From contig NZ_JOHY01000087.1 in assembly GCF_000721495.1 (NCBI RefSeq), positions 1-19,042 on the forward strand: DNA of 19,042 bases, in the 5' to 3' direction. The notes beneath the pieces were generated by a model. It worked only from the letters and a program-made list of their open reading frames with translations. It was not told where the DNA came from and did not search any database. Both the position numbers and the translations under genes were made by a program. The stretch's first letter is position 1; every line of letters begins with the position of its first letter. The DNA comes from Streptomyces sp. NRRL F-5123 (GTDB lineage: Bacteria; Actinomycetota; Actinomycetes; Streptomycetales; Streptomycetaceae). This document shows positions 8,001-14,959 of the stretch, one piece after another.

Positions 8001-9029
8001 CTTGCGCAGCGGCGGGCCCGCGAGGTCGAAGACGGTGCGGCCGCCGTGCCGTTCGTGCGCGAGGACGTCCAGCAGGTCGTCGATCCGGCCCTCGCGGATC
8101 AGCTCCCAGCGCAGCCGCAACTCGACGGGCAGGCCGGGGAGGAGGCCCGGGTCGACGCGGCTGAGGTAGTCGGCGGCGCGGTCCATGAAGACCCGGCGGT
8201 AGTCGGGGCCCGCCATCGGCAGCGCCTCGATGAAGTAGAGCAGGTCGTCGGTGAGGACGGAGCGGTCGTAATCCCGCTTGTACCTGCTCCAGCGGGTGTT
8301 GGCGGGGTCGGCGAGGAAGCGGGAGACGCCGTCGACGGCGGCGATGCGGTCCGTGACGCCCTTGACGTCGGTGCGCCGCCGGGTGATCGAGCCCTCCCGG
8401 ATGCGCCAGTAGTACACGTGCTCGTGGGAGACGTCCACGGCCTCGGCGAGGAAGTGCGCGGGGATCGTCACCGGCGTGTCCTCGTAGAGGACGCCCTCGG
8501 GGAAGGCGAGCCGGTGCCGGTTCCAGAAGTCGCGGCGGAAGACCTTGTTCCAGGCCACCCGGTCCGACAGCAGGCCCAGGTCGCGGGTGATGTGGGTGCG
8601 GCTGACGGTCTTCGTCATGCCGCGGTGCTGCCAGGCCTGGCTGCGGCCGGCGGGTGTGAGCCGGTAGACGTTGCCGGTCGCGAAGTCCGAGCCGGAGCGG
8701 TCCAGCAGCGCGGTGAGCCGGCCGTACGCGTGCGGCGGGAGGACGTCGTCGCTGTCGGCGAAGGTCAGGTACTCGGTCTCCGGAGCGGCGTGCCGGGCAC
8801 CGGTGTTGCGGGCGTGGCCGAGCCCGCCGTTGTCCTGGGAGACCAGGCGGAAGCGGGAGTCGCGCGCGGCGAACGCGCGGGCGATGTCCGCACTGGCGTC
8901 CGTGGACCCGTCGTCGACCATCACCACGTCGAGGTCGGCCAGTGTCTGCGCGGCGATCGACCGCAGGCACTCCTCCAGGTACTGCTCGACGTTGTACACG
9001 GGAACGACGACGGTCAGGCGGGGCGTCAT
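5031..9029 (-). CDS. GT2 + CDP-glycerol glycerophosphotransferase fusion (TagF-like, 1332 aa)
   Basis: A two-enzyme fusion. Residues 1 to about 230 form a GT2 domain: VVVPVYNVEQYLEECL, VMVDDGSTD, TFADSDD, AWNKVFRRDFW, YEDTPVT. Residues about 290-690 look like beta-rich accessory modules. Residues about 700-835 are a Glu/Gly/Thr/Pro-rich low-complexity linker with repeats. Residues about 930-1325 are a TagF/TarF-type domain with TWHGSPVK (His1060), LLVRAHPRV and VTDYASLIADF (from 1232); the His in each of the first two motifs corresponds to catalytic residues known in the family. The C-terminal domain should transfer a polyol- or sugar-phosphate from a CDP donor to a growing lipid-linked wall polymer, with the GT2 domain adding a sugar. 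The ATG at 9029 has an upstream GAAAGGAG, slightly far at about 12 bases. The actual donor is unproven. Confidence 0.88.
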   Translation of the reverse strand: MTPRLTVVVPVYNVEQYLEECLRSIAAQTLADLDVVMVDDGSTDASADIARAFAARDSRFRLVSQDNGGLGHARNTGARHAAPETEYLTFADSDDVLPPHAYGRLTALLDRSGSDFATGNVYRLTPAGRSQAWQHRGMTKTVSRTHITRDLGLLSDRVAWNKVFRRDFWNRHRLAFPEGVLYEDTPVTIPAHFLAEAVDVSHEHVYYWRIREGSITRRRTDVKGVTDRIAAVDGVSRFLADPANTRWSRYKRDYDRSVLTDDLLYFIEALPMAGPDYRRVFMDRAADYLSRVDPGLLPGLPVELRLRWELIREGRIDDLLDVLAHERHGGRTVFDLAGPPLRKRAALPRPDGTPVPLSRSATAVGRSDLPVVARLRDLRWRDGKLVLSGYAYVRNADARSRRAQFTTAVATCGRRRLLLPLRAVRVPDVTDEQRQERHCYDWSGFEITVDPARLREQGQWKPGQWRIGVVVAGSAGVRPAAVRAAETGAGSSPVPFPLTDDIRLVPWYKDGRLHLSVEPVTRRLTGHRAGDDGTTLRLALDVRDGRLPLSLRLAQQAGGSVLDVRLEPGEPSGGWTPLTAEVPLPRLGRARPDLTGLPKEVAPETTATWTADLVFPNGGTARVALDRPLPPGHYPLPADERGAGRPVPRELSVESTAAGNLVLRDRIPHALADHLTLTPDGLLRIEGELPTPLLLPEPPAPREDAAAGAEGGEPGRTDEGTEADGGDPGGTDEAAGTEAAEPGHTEAGEAEPGRTEVAAGAEAAEPEHTEAGEAEPGRTDEGTGGGDGSGAPESPDSAARPDDVAATAEPAPGPAPEPGAEADPGAEPERGAEPGENADPLAGGGVRLMLRHGTYGAETGVGVEREPGGGARFSASVDVGALPHAGRWYLHLRADGRDTPVRIAPAAMPALPLALPEAEGARPLTVDRRFHDHLFVAAGDPVPAEDRGPYRQRLLRERRYPVLMRRELTETVLYSSFDGRRCDDSPRAVHGELVRRGVAMEHVWAVADRNVPVPAAARAVVIGSHAWYEALARSRCVVTNTHLPAFFRRRDDQHVVQTWHGSPVKRFGQDLAGTLCADLTHMWPQPRRGDQWSLLLSPNAQSTPVLRRALDFHGETAETGLPRADLLSGEDREKVAEEVRARLALPPGRTVVLYAPTVRDDEAYDAGHQRLHLAADLAALEAELGDTHVLLVRAHPRVADTVPAAPDGKGFVRDVSGHQDLAELLLAADVLVTDYASLIADFAVTGRPILLLAPDLAHVRDTLRGFAFDFEAQAPGPLLPDTAELIAALRDPAAAVGPFGAAYDAFRAAFCHLDDGNAAARVADLILRGPRI
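6702..6845 (-). repeat. 72-bp in-frame tandem repeat inside the large GT2-TagF gene
   Basis: Two nearly identical 72-bp units (6702-6773 and 6774-6845) each encode 24 residues containing HTEAGEAEPGRT. Degenerate copies extend on both sides through about 6525-6930. They lie in the linker between the beta-rich middle and the TagF domain, so copy-number change would alter linker length without breaking the frame. Confidence 0.85.
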
Positions 9030-9216
9030 GGGACGGCAACGCTCCTTTCAGTGGCGGCGGCAGACCATGCCGTGTGGTTCAACTCGCCGCGCCCTGAGCG
9101 GTCACCGAAGGTAGGCCGAACGAGCGACACGACCCCGCAGATCGACACACGGTGCCCGCGTGATTACCCTCGGAAGCTGCCCCGTGTCGGAAACTGCCGA
9201 TCTGTCCAGGATGGTC
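9030..9216. other. Divergent promoter region between two GT2-TagF genes
   Basis: This 187-bp region separates the start codons of the minus-strand 1332-aa and plus-strand 746-aa genes, so it must drive at least the plus-strand gene. A plausible plus-strand promoter is annotated separately. On the minus strand I find only weak -10-like matches (TACCTT about 9109-9114 read in reverse) without a fitting -35. Confidence 0.6.
9142..9170 (+). promoter_or_regulatory. Candidate sigma-70-type promoter
   Basis: TCGACA (9142-9147), five of six matches to the -35 consensus, is followed after exactly 17 bases by TACCCT (9165-9170), a weak -10 with the outer TA...T conserved. Transcription would begin near 9177, giving a leader of about 40 bases before the ATG at 9217. 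This supports the downstream ATG over the GTG at 9160, which would lie inside the promoter. Confidence 0.4.
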
Positions 9217-11457
9217 ATGCCACGCTTCAGCGTCGTCGTCCCCGCCCACCGAGCGCAGGGCTTCCTGCGCGTCTGCGCCGAGTCCGTCCTCGGCCAGTCC
9301 TACGGCGACCTCGAACTGGTCGCCGTCGACGACGCCTCGCCCGACGCGTCCGGCGCGGTCATCGCCGACCTCGCGGCCGCCGACCCGCGGGTCCGCCCGG
9401 TCCGGCTCGACGTCCACCGCGGCACCGGGCTCGCCCGGGACGCCGGCGCCGCCCACGCCACCGGCGACTACCTGCTCTTCCTCGACGCCGACGACGTCAT
9501 GACGCCCGGCACGCTCGCCGCCCTCGACGCCCGCCTCGTCCGCACCGGCGACCCCGACGTGCTGCTCTTCGACCACGAGCGCTTCACCGTGTGGGAGAAC
9601 GTCCAGGAGAGCGGCGACGCCGGCTTCCTGGCCGCCGCCGGCGAGCACGTCTTCACCGCCGCCGAACGTCCCGGCTGCCTGGCCTGCTACCCCGCCGTCT
9701 GGAACCGCGCGGTGCGCCGCGCCCACTGGACGGGGCACGGCTTCGCGTTCGGCGACGCCCCCTACGCCGACATCGCCGTCGCCGCCCGCGTGCTGACCGC
9801 CGCCGAACGCATCGCGTGCCTGGACCGGGTGTGCGTACGGTGGCGCAAGCGCCGCTCCGGCAGCCTCACGACCACCCGCGGCCGCCACCACCTGGCCGTA
9901 CTCGACCGCTACGACGAGCTCTTCGCCGAGGTCACCGCCGAGCCGCAGCGCGCCGCACTCTACGGGCAGATGGCCGCGCAGCTCATGGCCGTCGGCGAGG
10001 ACCGGCTCACGCCCGACGCCACCCCCGACTTCGTCCGCCGCGCCGGGCGGCTGCTCACCGACCACCGCCCCGCCGGCTGGACCGCCCCCGAGCCCGCGGA
10101 GGCCCGCTGGGTACGGGCCGCCGGCAGCGGCTCCTACCCGCGCTATCGCGCCGCCCTGGCCCTGCGCGCCCTCGCCGGCGGCGCCGCCCGGCGGCTGCGG
10201 GCGCAGCGGCACGGGCTGGCCCGCGCCGTCCACCAGCGCTACTACCGGATGCGGCTGCGCCGCCCGATCGACCCGAACCTGGTCGTCTACGCCGCCTACT
10301 GGAACCGCGGCGTCGCCTGCAACCCCGCCGCGATCGCCCGCAAGGCCGCGGAGATCGCCCCGCACCTGCGCGCCGTGTGGATCGTCAACAAGCGCGACCG
10401 GGACGCGCTGCCGCCCGGCACCGACCACGTCGTCGTCAACACCCGCCGCTACTGGGACGTCCTGGCCCGCGCCCGCTACCTCGTCAACAACGCGAACTTC
10501 ACCGGGACCGTCGTCAAGCGCCCCGGCCAGACCTACGTCCAGACCCACCACGGCACGCCGCTCAAGCACATGGGCATGGACCTGCGGGCCCGGCCCGCCG
10601 TCGGCAAGGGCATGAGCTTCGGGCGGCTGCTCGACCACGCCGACCAGTGGGACTACTCGCTCGTCGCCAACCAGCACTCCGCGGAGGTCTTCGACCGCGT
10701 CTACCCCAGCGGCTACACCACGCTGCCCAGCGGGTACCCGCGCAACGACGTCTTCCACACCGCGGGCGCGGAGCAGGTACGGGCCGCGCGGCAGGCGCTC
10801 GGCATCGCGGACGGCACGGTCGCGATCCTCTACGCGCCCACCCACCGCGACTACCAGCGCGACTTCGTGCTGCCGCTCGACCTCGGGCGGCTCGCCCGCG
10901 AACTCGGGCCCGGGTACGTGCTGCTGGTGCGCGCGCACTACTTCTACGGGGAGAGCCCCGAGCTGGAGGCGCTGCACGCGGCGGGGGCCGTCGTGGACGT
11001 CTCCGCCCACCCCGGTGTGGAGGAGCTGTGCCTCGCGTCCGACGCCCTCGTCACCGACTTCTCGTCGCTGATGTTCGACTACGCGAACCTGGACCGGCCG
11101 ATCGTGATCCACGCCGCGGACTGGGAGGCCTACCGCGCCGCGCGGGGCGTCTACTTCGACCTGCTGTCCGGCCGGCCCGGCGAGACGCCCGGCGCCGTCG
11201 CGCACGACGAGGCCGCACTTGCGGAGGTGTTCCGCTCCGGGGCGTATCGCGGCGAGGCCGCGGGGGCTCTGCGGGCGGCGTTCCGTACGCGCTTCTGCAC
11301 GTACGACGACGGGCTCGCCGCGGAGCGCGTCGTCCGCCGGGTCTTCCTCTCCGAGGAGGGGCTGCTTCCCTACCGGCCGCTGGGGGACCGCGTCCCCGCG
11401 CCCGCACCCGTGCCCGCCCTTACGGAGACCTCGGCCCCTGCGGTGCCGACGCCTTGA
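9217..11457 (+). CDS. GT2 + CDP-glycerol glycerophosphotransferase fusion (TagF-like, 746 aa)
   Basis: Residues 1 to about 230 form a GT2 domain (FSVVVPAHRAQGFL, ELVAVDDASPD at 33-43, LFLDADD at 87-93, AVWNRAVRRAHW). Residues about 350-730 form a TagF-like domain with VVYAAYWNRGVACNP, THHGTPLKHMGMDL (His444/445), LLVRAHYFY (about 568-576), and VTDFSSLMFDYANLDRPI (from about 612). It lacks the long middle modules and linker of the 1332-aa neighbour. The ATG at 9217 has AGGA five bases upstream and matches the start of its paralogue. The expected role is transfer of a CDP-activated polyol or sugar phosphate plus a sugar onto a wall polymer at the inner membrane face. In the GT2 domain the usual YEDTP-type acceptor motif reads YADIA, a possible change of specificity. 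It is the only plus-strand gene of the locus. Confidence 0.87.
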   Translation: MPRFSVVVPAHRAQGFLRVCAESVLGQSYGDLELVAVDDASPDASGAVIADLAAADPRVRPVRLDVHRGTGLARDAGAAHATGDYLLFLDADDVMTPGTLAALDARLVRTGDPDVLLFDHERFTVWENVQESGDAGFLAAAGEHVFTAAERPGCLACYPAVWNRAVRRAHWTGHGFAFGDAPYADIAVAARVLTAAERIACLDRVCVRWRKRRSGSLTTTRGRHHLAVLDRYDELFAEVTAEPQRAALYGQMAAQLMAVGEDRLTPDATPDFVRRAGRLLTDHRPAGWTAPEPAEARWVRAAGSGSYPRYRAALALRALAGGAARRLRAQRHGLARAVHQRYYRMRLRRPIDPNLVVYAAYWNRGVACNPAAIARKAAEIAPHLRAVWIVNKRDRDALPPGTDHVVVNTRRYWDVLARARYLVNNANFTGTVVKRPGQTYVQTHHGTPLKHMGMDLRARPAVGKGMSFGRLLDHADQWDYSLVANQHSAEVFDRVYPSGYTTLPSGYPRNDVFHTAGAEQVRAARQALGIADGTVAILYAPTHRDYQRDFVLPLDLGRLARELGPGYVLLVRAHYFYGESPELEALHAAGAVVDVSAHPGVEELCLASDALVTDFSSLMFDYANLDRPIVIHAADWEAYRAARGVYFDLLSGRPGETPGAVAHDEAALAEVFRSGAYRGEAAGALRAAFRTRFCTYDDGLAAERVVRRVFLSEEGLLPYRPLGDRVPAPAPVPALTETSAPAVPTP

Positions 11458-11464
11458 CGCCAGG

Positions 11465-11539
11465 GGCTGCCCCTTGCCGTAGACGTCGCGACCAGCCCCC
11501 GCTCAGGGACGGTCGCGAAGGCTCGCGGAAGGGGCAGCC
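11465..11539. terminator. Nested inverted repeat at the convergent gene junction
   Basis: Outer arms GGCTGCCCCTT (11465-11475) and AAGGGGCAGCC (11529-11539), and inner arms TCGCGACC (11486-11493) and GGTCGCGA (11511-11518), are all perfect, with equal 10-base gaps on each side. The structure is centred at 11502, between the stop codons at 11457 and 11503. It fits a bidirectional terminator for the two converging GT2-TagF genes. The right half lies inside the coding end of the minus-strand gene. Confidence 0.55.
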
Positions 11540-13752
11540 TGGGGCGCTGGGGGCAGCCCCGGGACGGGGGTGCGGTCGCAGAGGGGGACCACCGCGGGGA
11601 GGCCGCCCTCCTCGGAGAGGAACACGCGGCGGACGACGCGCTCGGCGGCGTGCCCGTCGTCGTAGGGGCAGAAGCGTGCCCGGAAGGCCGCCCGCAGGGC
11701 AGCCGCGCGGGTGCCGGACCAGGAGCCGGTCGCGAGGATGTCGGTGAGTTCGTCCTGGGTGCGGGCGACGGGCCCGGGCGGCGTGGCGGTGACGTCGAAG
11801 TACACCCCGCGGGTGGCCCGGTAGGTCTCCCAGTCGGGGACGTGCAGGACGATCGGCCGGTCGAGCCCGGCGTAGTCGAACATCAGGGACGAGTAGTCGG
11901 TGATCAGCCCGTCGGAGGCGAGGCACACCTCCTCCGCGGACGGGTGCGCGCTGACGTCGATGACCCGCGGGTGGGCCGCGGGCGGGGCCGCGTCCGGCAC
12001 GTGGAAGTAGTGCGCGCGCATCAGCAGGACGACGGAGGGGCCGAGTTCCTCGGCGAGCCGGGGCAGGTCGAGGAGCGGCCGGAAGCCGGACTCGTAGTCG
12101 CGGTGGGTGGGGGCGTAGAGGAGGGCCGTCGCGGTGCGCGGGATGCCGAAGCGGTCGCGCAGCGCGAGGACGTCCTCGGGGGTGGCGCGGTGGAAGACGT
12201 CGGTGCGCGGCTGACCGTATTCGAGGCAGGTGAAGGCGGCGGGGTAGGCGCGTTCCCACACCAGGCTGGAGTGGCGGCTCGCGGAGACGCTGTAGTCCCA
12301 GCGGTCGACGTGCCGCAGCATCCGCTCGAAGTCCGTGCCGCGGGCGGCGGCCGGGTGGGCCATCAGGTCGATGCCCATGTGCTTGAGCGGGGTGCCGTGG
12401 TGGGTCTGGACGTTGACCTGGCCGGGGCGCTTGGCGTAGCGGCGGTGCAGGTTGACGTTGCTGACCAGGTAGGACGCGCGGGCCAGCGCCTTCCAGTAGC
12501 CGGCCGAGCCGGGTTCGAGGCGCCGCACGCCCGCGGGGAGGGTGTGCGCGTAGGCCTCGGTGGTGACCCAGGCCGTCCGCATGTGCGGGGCGAGGGCGCG
12601 GACGGCTCCCTCGATCGCGGCGGGGTTGCAGGCGTAACCGCGGTCCCAGTAGGCGGAGAAGACGGCGAGGCCGGGGTCGAGCGGGCGCCGCCGCTGGAAG
12701 CGGTAGTACGCGTGCAGGGCCGCTGCGCGGGCCCTGCGCCGCAAGCCCTCCGCCTTGCGGACGGCGCGCAGCCGCAGCCGGTGCAGCCCGCCGAGGGCGG
12801 CGAAGGTGCGGCGGGCGCCGAGCGCGATGAGCAGGTAGCGCACCCCGCTGCGGCGGCCGAGGGCGAAGCGGAAGCCGTCGGGCCGCAGCTTGCGGTACTG
12901 GGCGCGGCAGCGGCGGAAGAACTCCGGGCGGGAGGAGGGCGGCAGCCGGTCGGGCAGCGTGAAGACGGTCGAGAGGTGGTCCAGCATCCGCCGGAAGAGC
13001 ACCCCGCGCCACTGCTCCAGCGCGGGGTCCGAGTCGACGAGGGCGAAGAGCAGGTCGTACTGCTTGAAGATCTCGAAGTGCCGGCGGCTGGTGGTGCGCA
13101 GGATGCCGCGCCGGCGGCGCTGCCGGTAGTGGACGCACACCTGGTCGAGCAGCGCGATGCTTCGCGCGGTCATCAGGGCCGGGTACGTCCAGGGGGTGTC
13201 CTCGTAGTAGCCGGTGGGGAAGAGCAGTCCGGTGCGGGAGAGGAAGTCGCGGCGGTAGGCCTTGTTCCAGGCGACCATGATGAGCCGCAGCAGCTCGGGG
13301 CGCTCGGCGAGCCTGAAGACCTGCGGGTCCTCCTGCGCGAGCAGCGCCGCGAACTGGTTGCGCTCGGCCCGGCCGTTCCAGTACGTGCGCACGTAGTCGA
13401 AGACCAGCAGGTCGGGGTGGCCGGTAGCCTCGATGCGGGCGGCGATCGCGGCGAGCGCGCCGGGCGCGTAGGTGTCGTCGCTGTCGAGGAAGAGGACGTA
13501 CTCGCCGGTGGCGCGGGCGAGCCCGGCGTTGCGGGCGGGGCCGAGGCCGACGTTCTCCGGCAGGTGCAGCACGGTGACGCGCGGGTCGCGCGCGGCGTAG
13601 GTGTCGGCGATCTCCCCGCTGCCGTCCGGCGAGCAGTCGTCCACCACGATGACCTCGATGTCGCCGAGGGACTGGCCGAGCACGGAGTCCAGGCAGGCGT
13701 GCAGATAGGCCTGCACGTGGTAGACGGGCACGATGACGCTGAAGCGGGGCAC
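11503..13752 (-). CDS. GT2 + CDP-glycerol glycerophosphotransferase fusion (TagF-like, 749 aa)
   Basis: A paralogue of the facing plus-strand gene with the same length and domain order. GT2 motifs are FSVIVPVYHVQAYL, EVIVVDDCSPD (33-43), VLFLDSDD (86-93), AWNKAYRRDFL and YYEDTPWTYP. TagF motifs are AVFSAYWDRGYACNP, THHGTPLKHMGIDL (about 449-462), LLMRAHYFH and ITDYSSLMFDYAGLDRPI. Here the GT2 acceptor motif is canonical, unlike in the facing paralogue. The GTG at 13752 is chosen because VPRFSVIVP aligns with MPRFSVVVP there; it has only a weak GGA site nine bases upstream. An ATG at 13800 would add 16 basic residues and has no ribosome site. It lies 107 bp downstream of the methyltransferase gene and is probably either co-transcribed with it or driven from that gap. 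Confidence 0.87.
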   Translation of the reverse strand: MPRFSVIVPVYHVQAYLHACLDSVLGQSLGDIEVIVVDDCSPDGSGEIADTYAARDPRVTVLHLPENVGLGPARNAGLARATGEYVLFLDSDDTYAPGALAAIAARIEATGHPDLLVFDYVRTYWNGRAERNQFAALLAQEDPQVFRLAERPELLRLIMVAWNKAYRRDFLSRTGLLFPTGYYEDTPWTYPALMTARSIALLDQVCVHYRQRRRRGILRTTSRRHFEIFKQYDLLFALVDSDPALEQWRGVLFRRMLDHLSTVFTLPDRLPPSSRPEFFRRCRAQYRKLRPDGFRFALGRRSGVRYLLIALGARRTFAALGGLHRLRLRAVRKAEGLRRRARAAALHAYYRFQRRRPLDPGLAVFSAYWDRGYACNPAAIEGAVRALAPHMRTAWVTTEAYAHTLPAGVRRLEPGSAGYWKALARASYLVSNVNLHRRYAKRPGQVNVQTHHGTPLKHMGIDLMAHPAAARGTDFERMLRHVDRWDYSVSASRHSSLVWERAYPAAFTCLEYGQPRTDVFHRATPEDVLALRDRFGIPRTATALLYAPTHRDYESGFRPLLDLPRLAEELGPSVVLLMRAHYFHVPDAAPPAAHPRVIDVSAHPSAEEVCLASDGLITDYSSLMFDYAGLDRPIVLHVPDWETYRATRGVYFDVTATPPGPVARTQDELTDILATGSWSGTRAAALRAAFRARFCPYDDGHAAERVVRRVFLSEEGGLPAVVPLCDRTPVPGLPPAPQAAPSASLRDRP

Positions 13753-13794
13753 AGCAGCACATCCAGGTTCGACACGGGGGCAGGGACGCTTACG

Positions 13795-13832
13795 CCGCAT
13801 ACGCGAAGAATGCGGTGTGTGACGCTATATAT
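13795..13832 (-). promoter_or_regulatory. AT-rich patch with small inverted repeat, possible promoter
   Basis: A TATATAT run (13826-13832) is a rare AT-rich island in this sequence, 74 bases before the GTG start of the minus-strand 749-aa gene. Just downstream of it, in the direction of transcription, lies a 6-bp inverted repeat CCGCAT/ATGCGG (13795-13800 and 13810-13815). No acceptable -35 is seen 16-18 bases upstream, so this could be a -10 with an activator, or chance. Confidence 0.25.
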
Positions 13833-13859
13833 CCTGCGAACGCGCGGCCGCCCCGGTGG

Positions 13860-14822
13860 TTACGCCTGGTGGCGCAGTGCCGCCCGAAGCCTTACGAAGC
13901 CTTGGGACACGAACGGCGGCAGCACGGCGAGCGCGAACCGCCGCAGCGGCGACCGCCGCCGTACGGCCACCTGCGCGTCCTGCTGCTGCGGCCCCTCCGG
14001 GGCTGCCCCGGCGGGCTGCTCGGCGGGCGGCTCTGCGGGCCGGTGCCGGGAGACCGGGTGCGCGGGCGGCACCACGGCCTTGGTGCCCTTGACCCGCACC
14101 AGCGTCCCGCCGCCCACCGCCTCGGTGCCGTGCCACAGGTCGTCGCGGCCGGCCAGGAAGTCCAGCAGTGCCTCGCGCACCGGCGCCGGGTCGCCCCACG
14201 TGCCGTAGAGCTTGGTGCCGGTCACGCACACCGGGTTGAGGCCGCCGGTGGCGACCGCCTCCCACACCGCGGCGGCCACACCCGGGCAGTGCTCGGAGCG
14301 GTAGTCGTCGAGGGCGACGATGCCGTGCGGGTGCAGCAGGGCGCGGGCGCTGTCGATGTCGCCGCGCACGTGCTCGTACAGGTGCGAGCCGTCGATGTGC
14401 GCGAAGCGGCAGCTGGCCGCGGGCACCCGGTCCGGCACGGCCGACGACAGACCCTGGAGGACGGTCGGCAGGGCGTCGTGGAAGGACAGGTAATTTGCCT
14501 CGAACGAGCGACGGGTGAGCGTCGGATAGGAGTAGCGCATCTCCGCCGAGTTGGCGTCGTCCTGCGCCGGGGAATCGAACAGGTCGCAGACGGTGAAGGT
14601 CTCGCCGTCGCGCAGGTAACCGCCCAGGAAGATCGCGCTCTTGCCCATGTAGGCGCCGATCTCCAGCAGGTCGCCGGGCTCGGTCAGCTCCTGCTGCCGG
14701 GTCAGGAACCAGTCGAAGAGCACCTGGTCGGCGGGGAAGAACCAGCCCTTGACCTCGTCCAGCGAGGTGGGCGCGGGAAGCTGCTCGCCGGCCGGGCCGG
14801 CTGCGGCGGGGGAGAGCGTCAT
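13860..14822 (-). CDS. Class I SAM-dependent methyltransferase (320 aa)
   Basis: A cytoplasmic methyltransferase of the Methyltransf_24 type. Motif I reads LLEIGAYMGKSAIFLGGYL (52-70), followed by FTVCDLFDS (76-84) and FAHIDGSHLYEHVRGDID (140-157), with GIVALDDY (167-174). The acidic/His pattern IDGSHxYExVxxD is typical of sugar and small-molecule O-methyltransferases of this group. Residues about 250-290 are a Pro/Gln/Ala-rich linker. The last 30 residues (SPLRRFALAVLPPFVSQGFV...) are basic and amphipathic and could touch the membrane. The ATG at 14822 has a GGA seven bases upstream and a perfect 12-bp palindrome over the leader. The gene ends in TAA, unusual here. Its position beside the GT2-TagF genes suggests it methylates a sugar of the wall polymer; the acceptor is not known. 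Confidence 0.85.
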   Translation of the reverse strand: MTLSPAAAGPAGEQLPAPTSLDEVKGWFFPADQVLFDWFLTRQQELTEPGDLLEIGAYMGKSAIFLGGYLRDGETFTVCDLFDSPAQDDANSAEMRYSYPTLTRRSFEANYLSFHDALPTVLQGLSSAVPDRVPAASCRFAHIDGSHLYEHVRGDIDSARALLHPHGIVALDDYRSEHCPGVAAAVWEAVATGGLNPVCVTGTKLYGTWGDPAPVREALLDFLAGRDDLWHGTEAVGGGTLVRVKGTKAVVPPAHPVSRHRPAEPPAEQPAGAAPEGPQQQDAQVAVRRRSPLRRFALAVLPPFVSQGFVRLRAALRHQA

Positions 14823-14828
14823 GACGAT

Positions 14829-14840
14829 CCGTTCGAACGG
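14829..14840. repeat. 12-bp perfect palindrome at the methyltransferase leader
   Basis: CCGTTCGAACGG is a perfect palindrome ending seven bases upstream of the ATG at 14822 and overlapping the likely ribosome site. It could be an operator or a translation-blocking hairpin in the short leader. Confidence 0.5.
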
Positions 14841-14842
14841 GC

Positions 14843-14865
14843 GGCGGCCCCCCGTGAAGGCCGCC
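14843..14865. repeat. 7-bp inverted repeat, 9-base loop
   Basis: GGCGGCC (14843-14849) and GGCCGCC (14859-14865) are perfect arms directly abutting the larger hairpin at 14866-14909. Any promoter of the methyltransferase gene would have to overlap these structures. Confidence 0.5.
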
Positions 14866-14909
14866 CCGGGCTGCGGGGGGCGTCAGTGTAGACGTCCCCC
14901 GCAGCCCGG
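14866..14909 (-). terminator. Strong 19-bp stem-loop terminator
   Basis: Arms at 14866-14884 and 14891-14909 pair over 19 positions with one G/A change, which is a G-U wobble on one strand. The loop is 6 bases (AGTGTA). It lies between the end of the ABC transporter operon and the methyltransferase gene, both on the minus strand, and is the best candidate for operon termination. It lacks a U-tract, as is common in streptomycetes. Confidence 0.7.
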
Positions 14910-14928
14910 AATGCCCGCTGCGGGGCGC

Positions 14929-14949
14929 CCGGGCCGGTGCGCGGCCCGG
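14929..14949 (-). terminator. Short GC hairpin 11 bp after ABC operon stop
   Basis: CCGGGCCG (14929-14936) and CGGCCCGG (14942-14949) pair perfectly around a 5-base loop, immediately downstream of the permease stop at 14960. A smaller hairpin, CCCGC/GCGGG (14914-14924), follows. It may work with the larger stem-loop downstream, for example by protecting the 3' end of the transcript. Confidence 0.4.
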
Positions 14950-14959
14950 CTCGCGGCGC

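Noticed and set aside
9160..9216. A GTG at 9160 as start of the 746-aa gene
   Set aside because: The extra residues match nothing in the GT2 family, and the GTG falls inside the likely promoter.
9079..11205. A 708-codon minus-strand frame opposite the plus-strand GT2-TagF gene
   Set aside because: It is a mirror frame of a gene with strong motifs; its sequence is repetitive Gly/Val/Ala/Asp without any domain.
4494..11747. A 2417-codon open frame on the plus strand
   Set aside because: It runs antisense to clear GT2/TagF, DUF2304 and other genes, has no recognisable domain, and its composition (Arg, Gly, Gln, Val-rich) is what high-GC antisense frames produce.
11650..14208. An 852-codon plus-strand frame
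   Set aside because: It is antisense to the 749-aa GT2-TagF gene and the 320-aa methyltransferase, with no motif or ribosome site.
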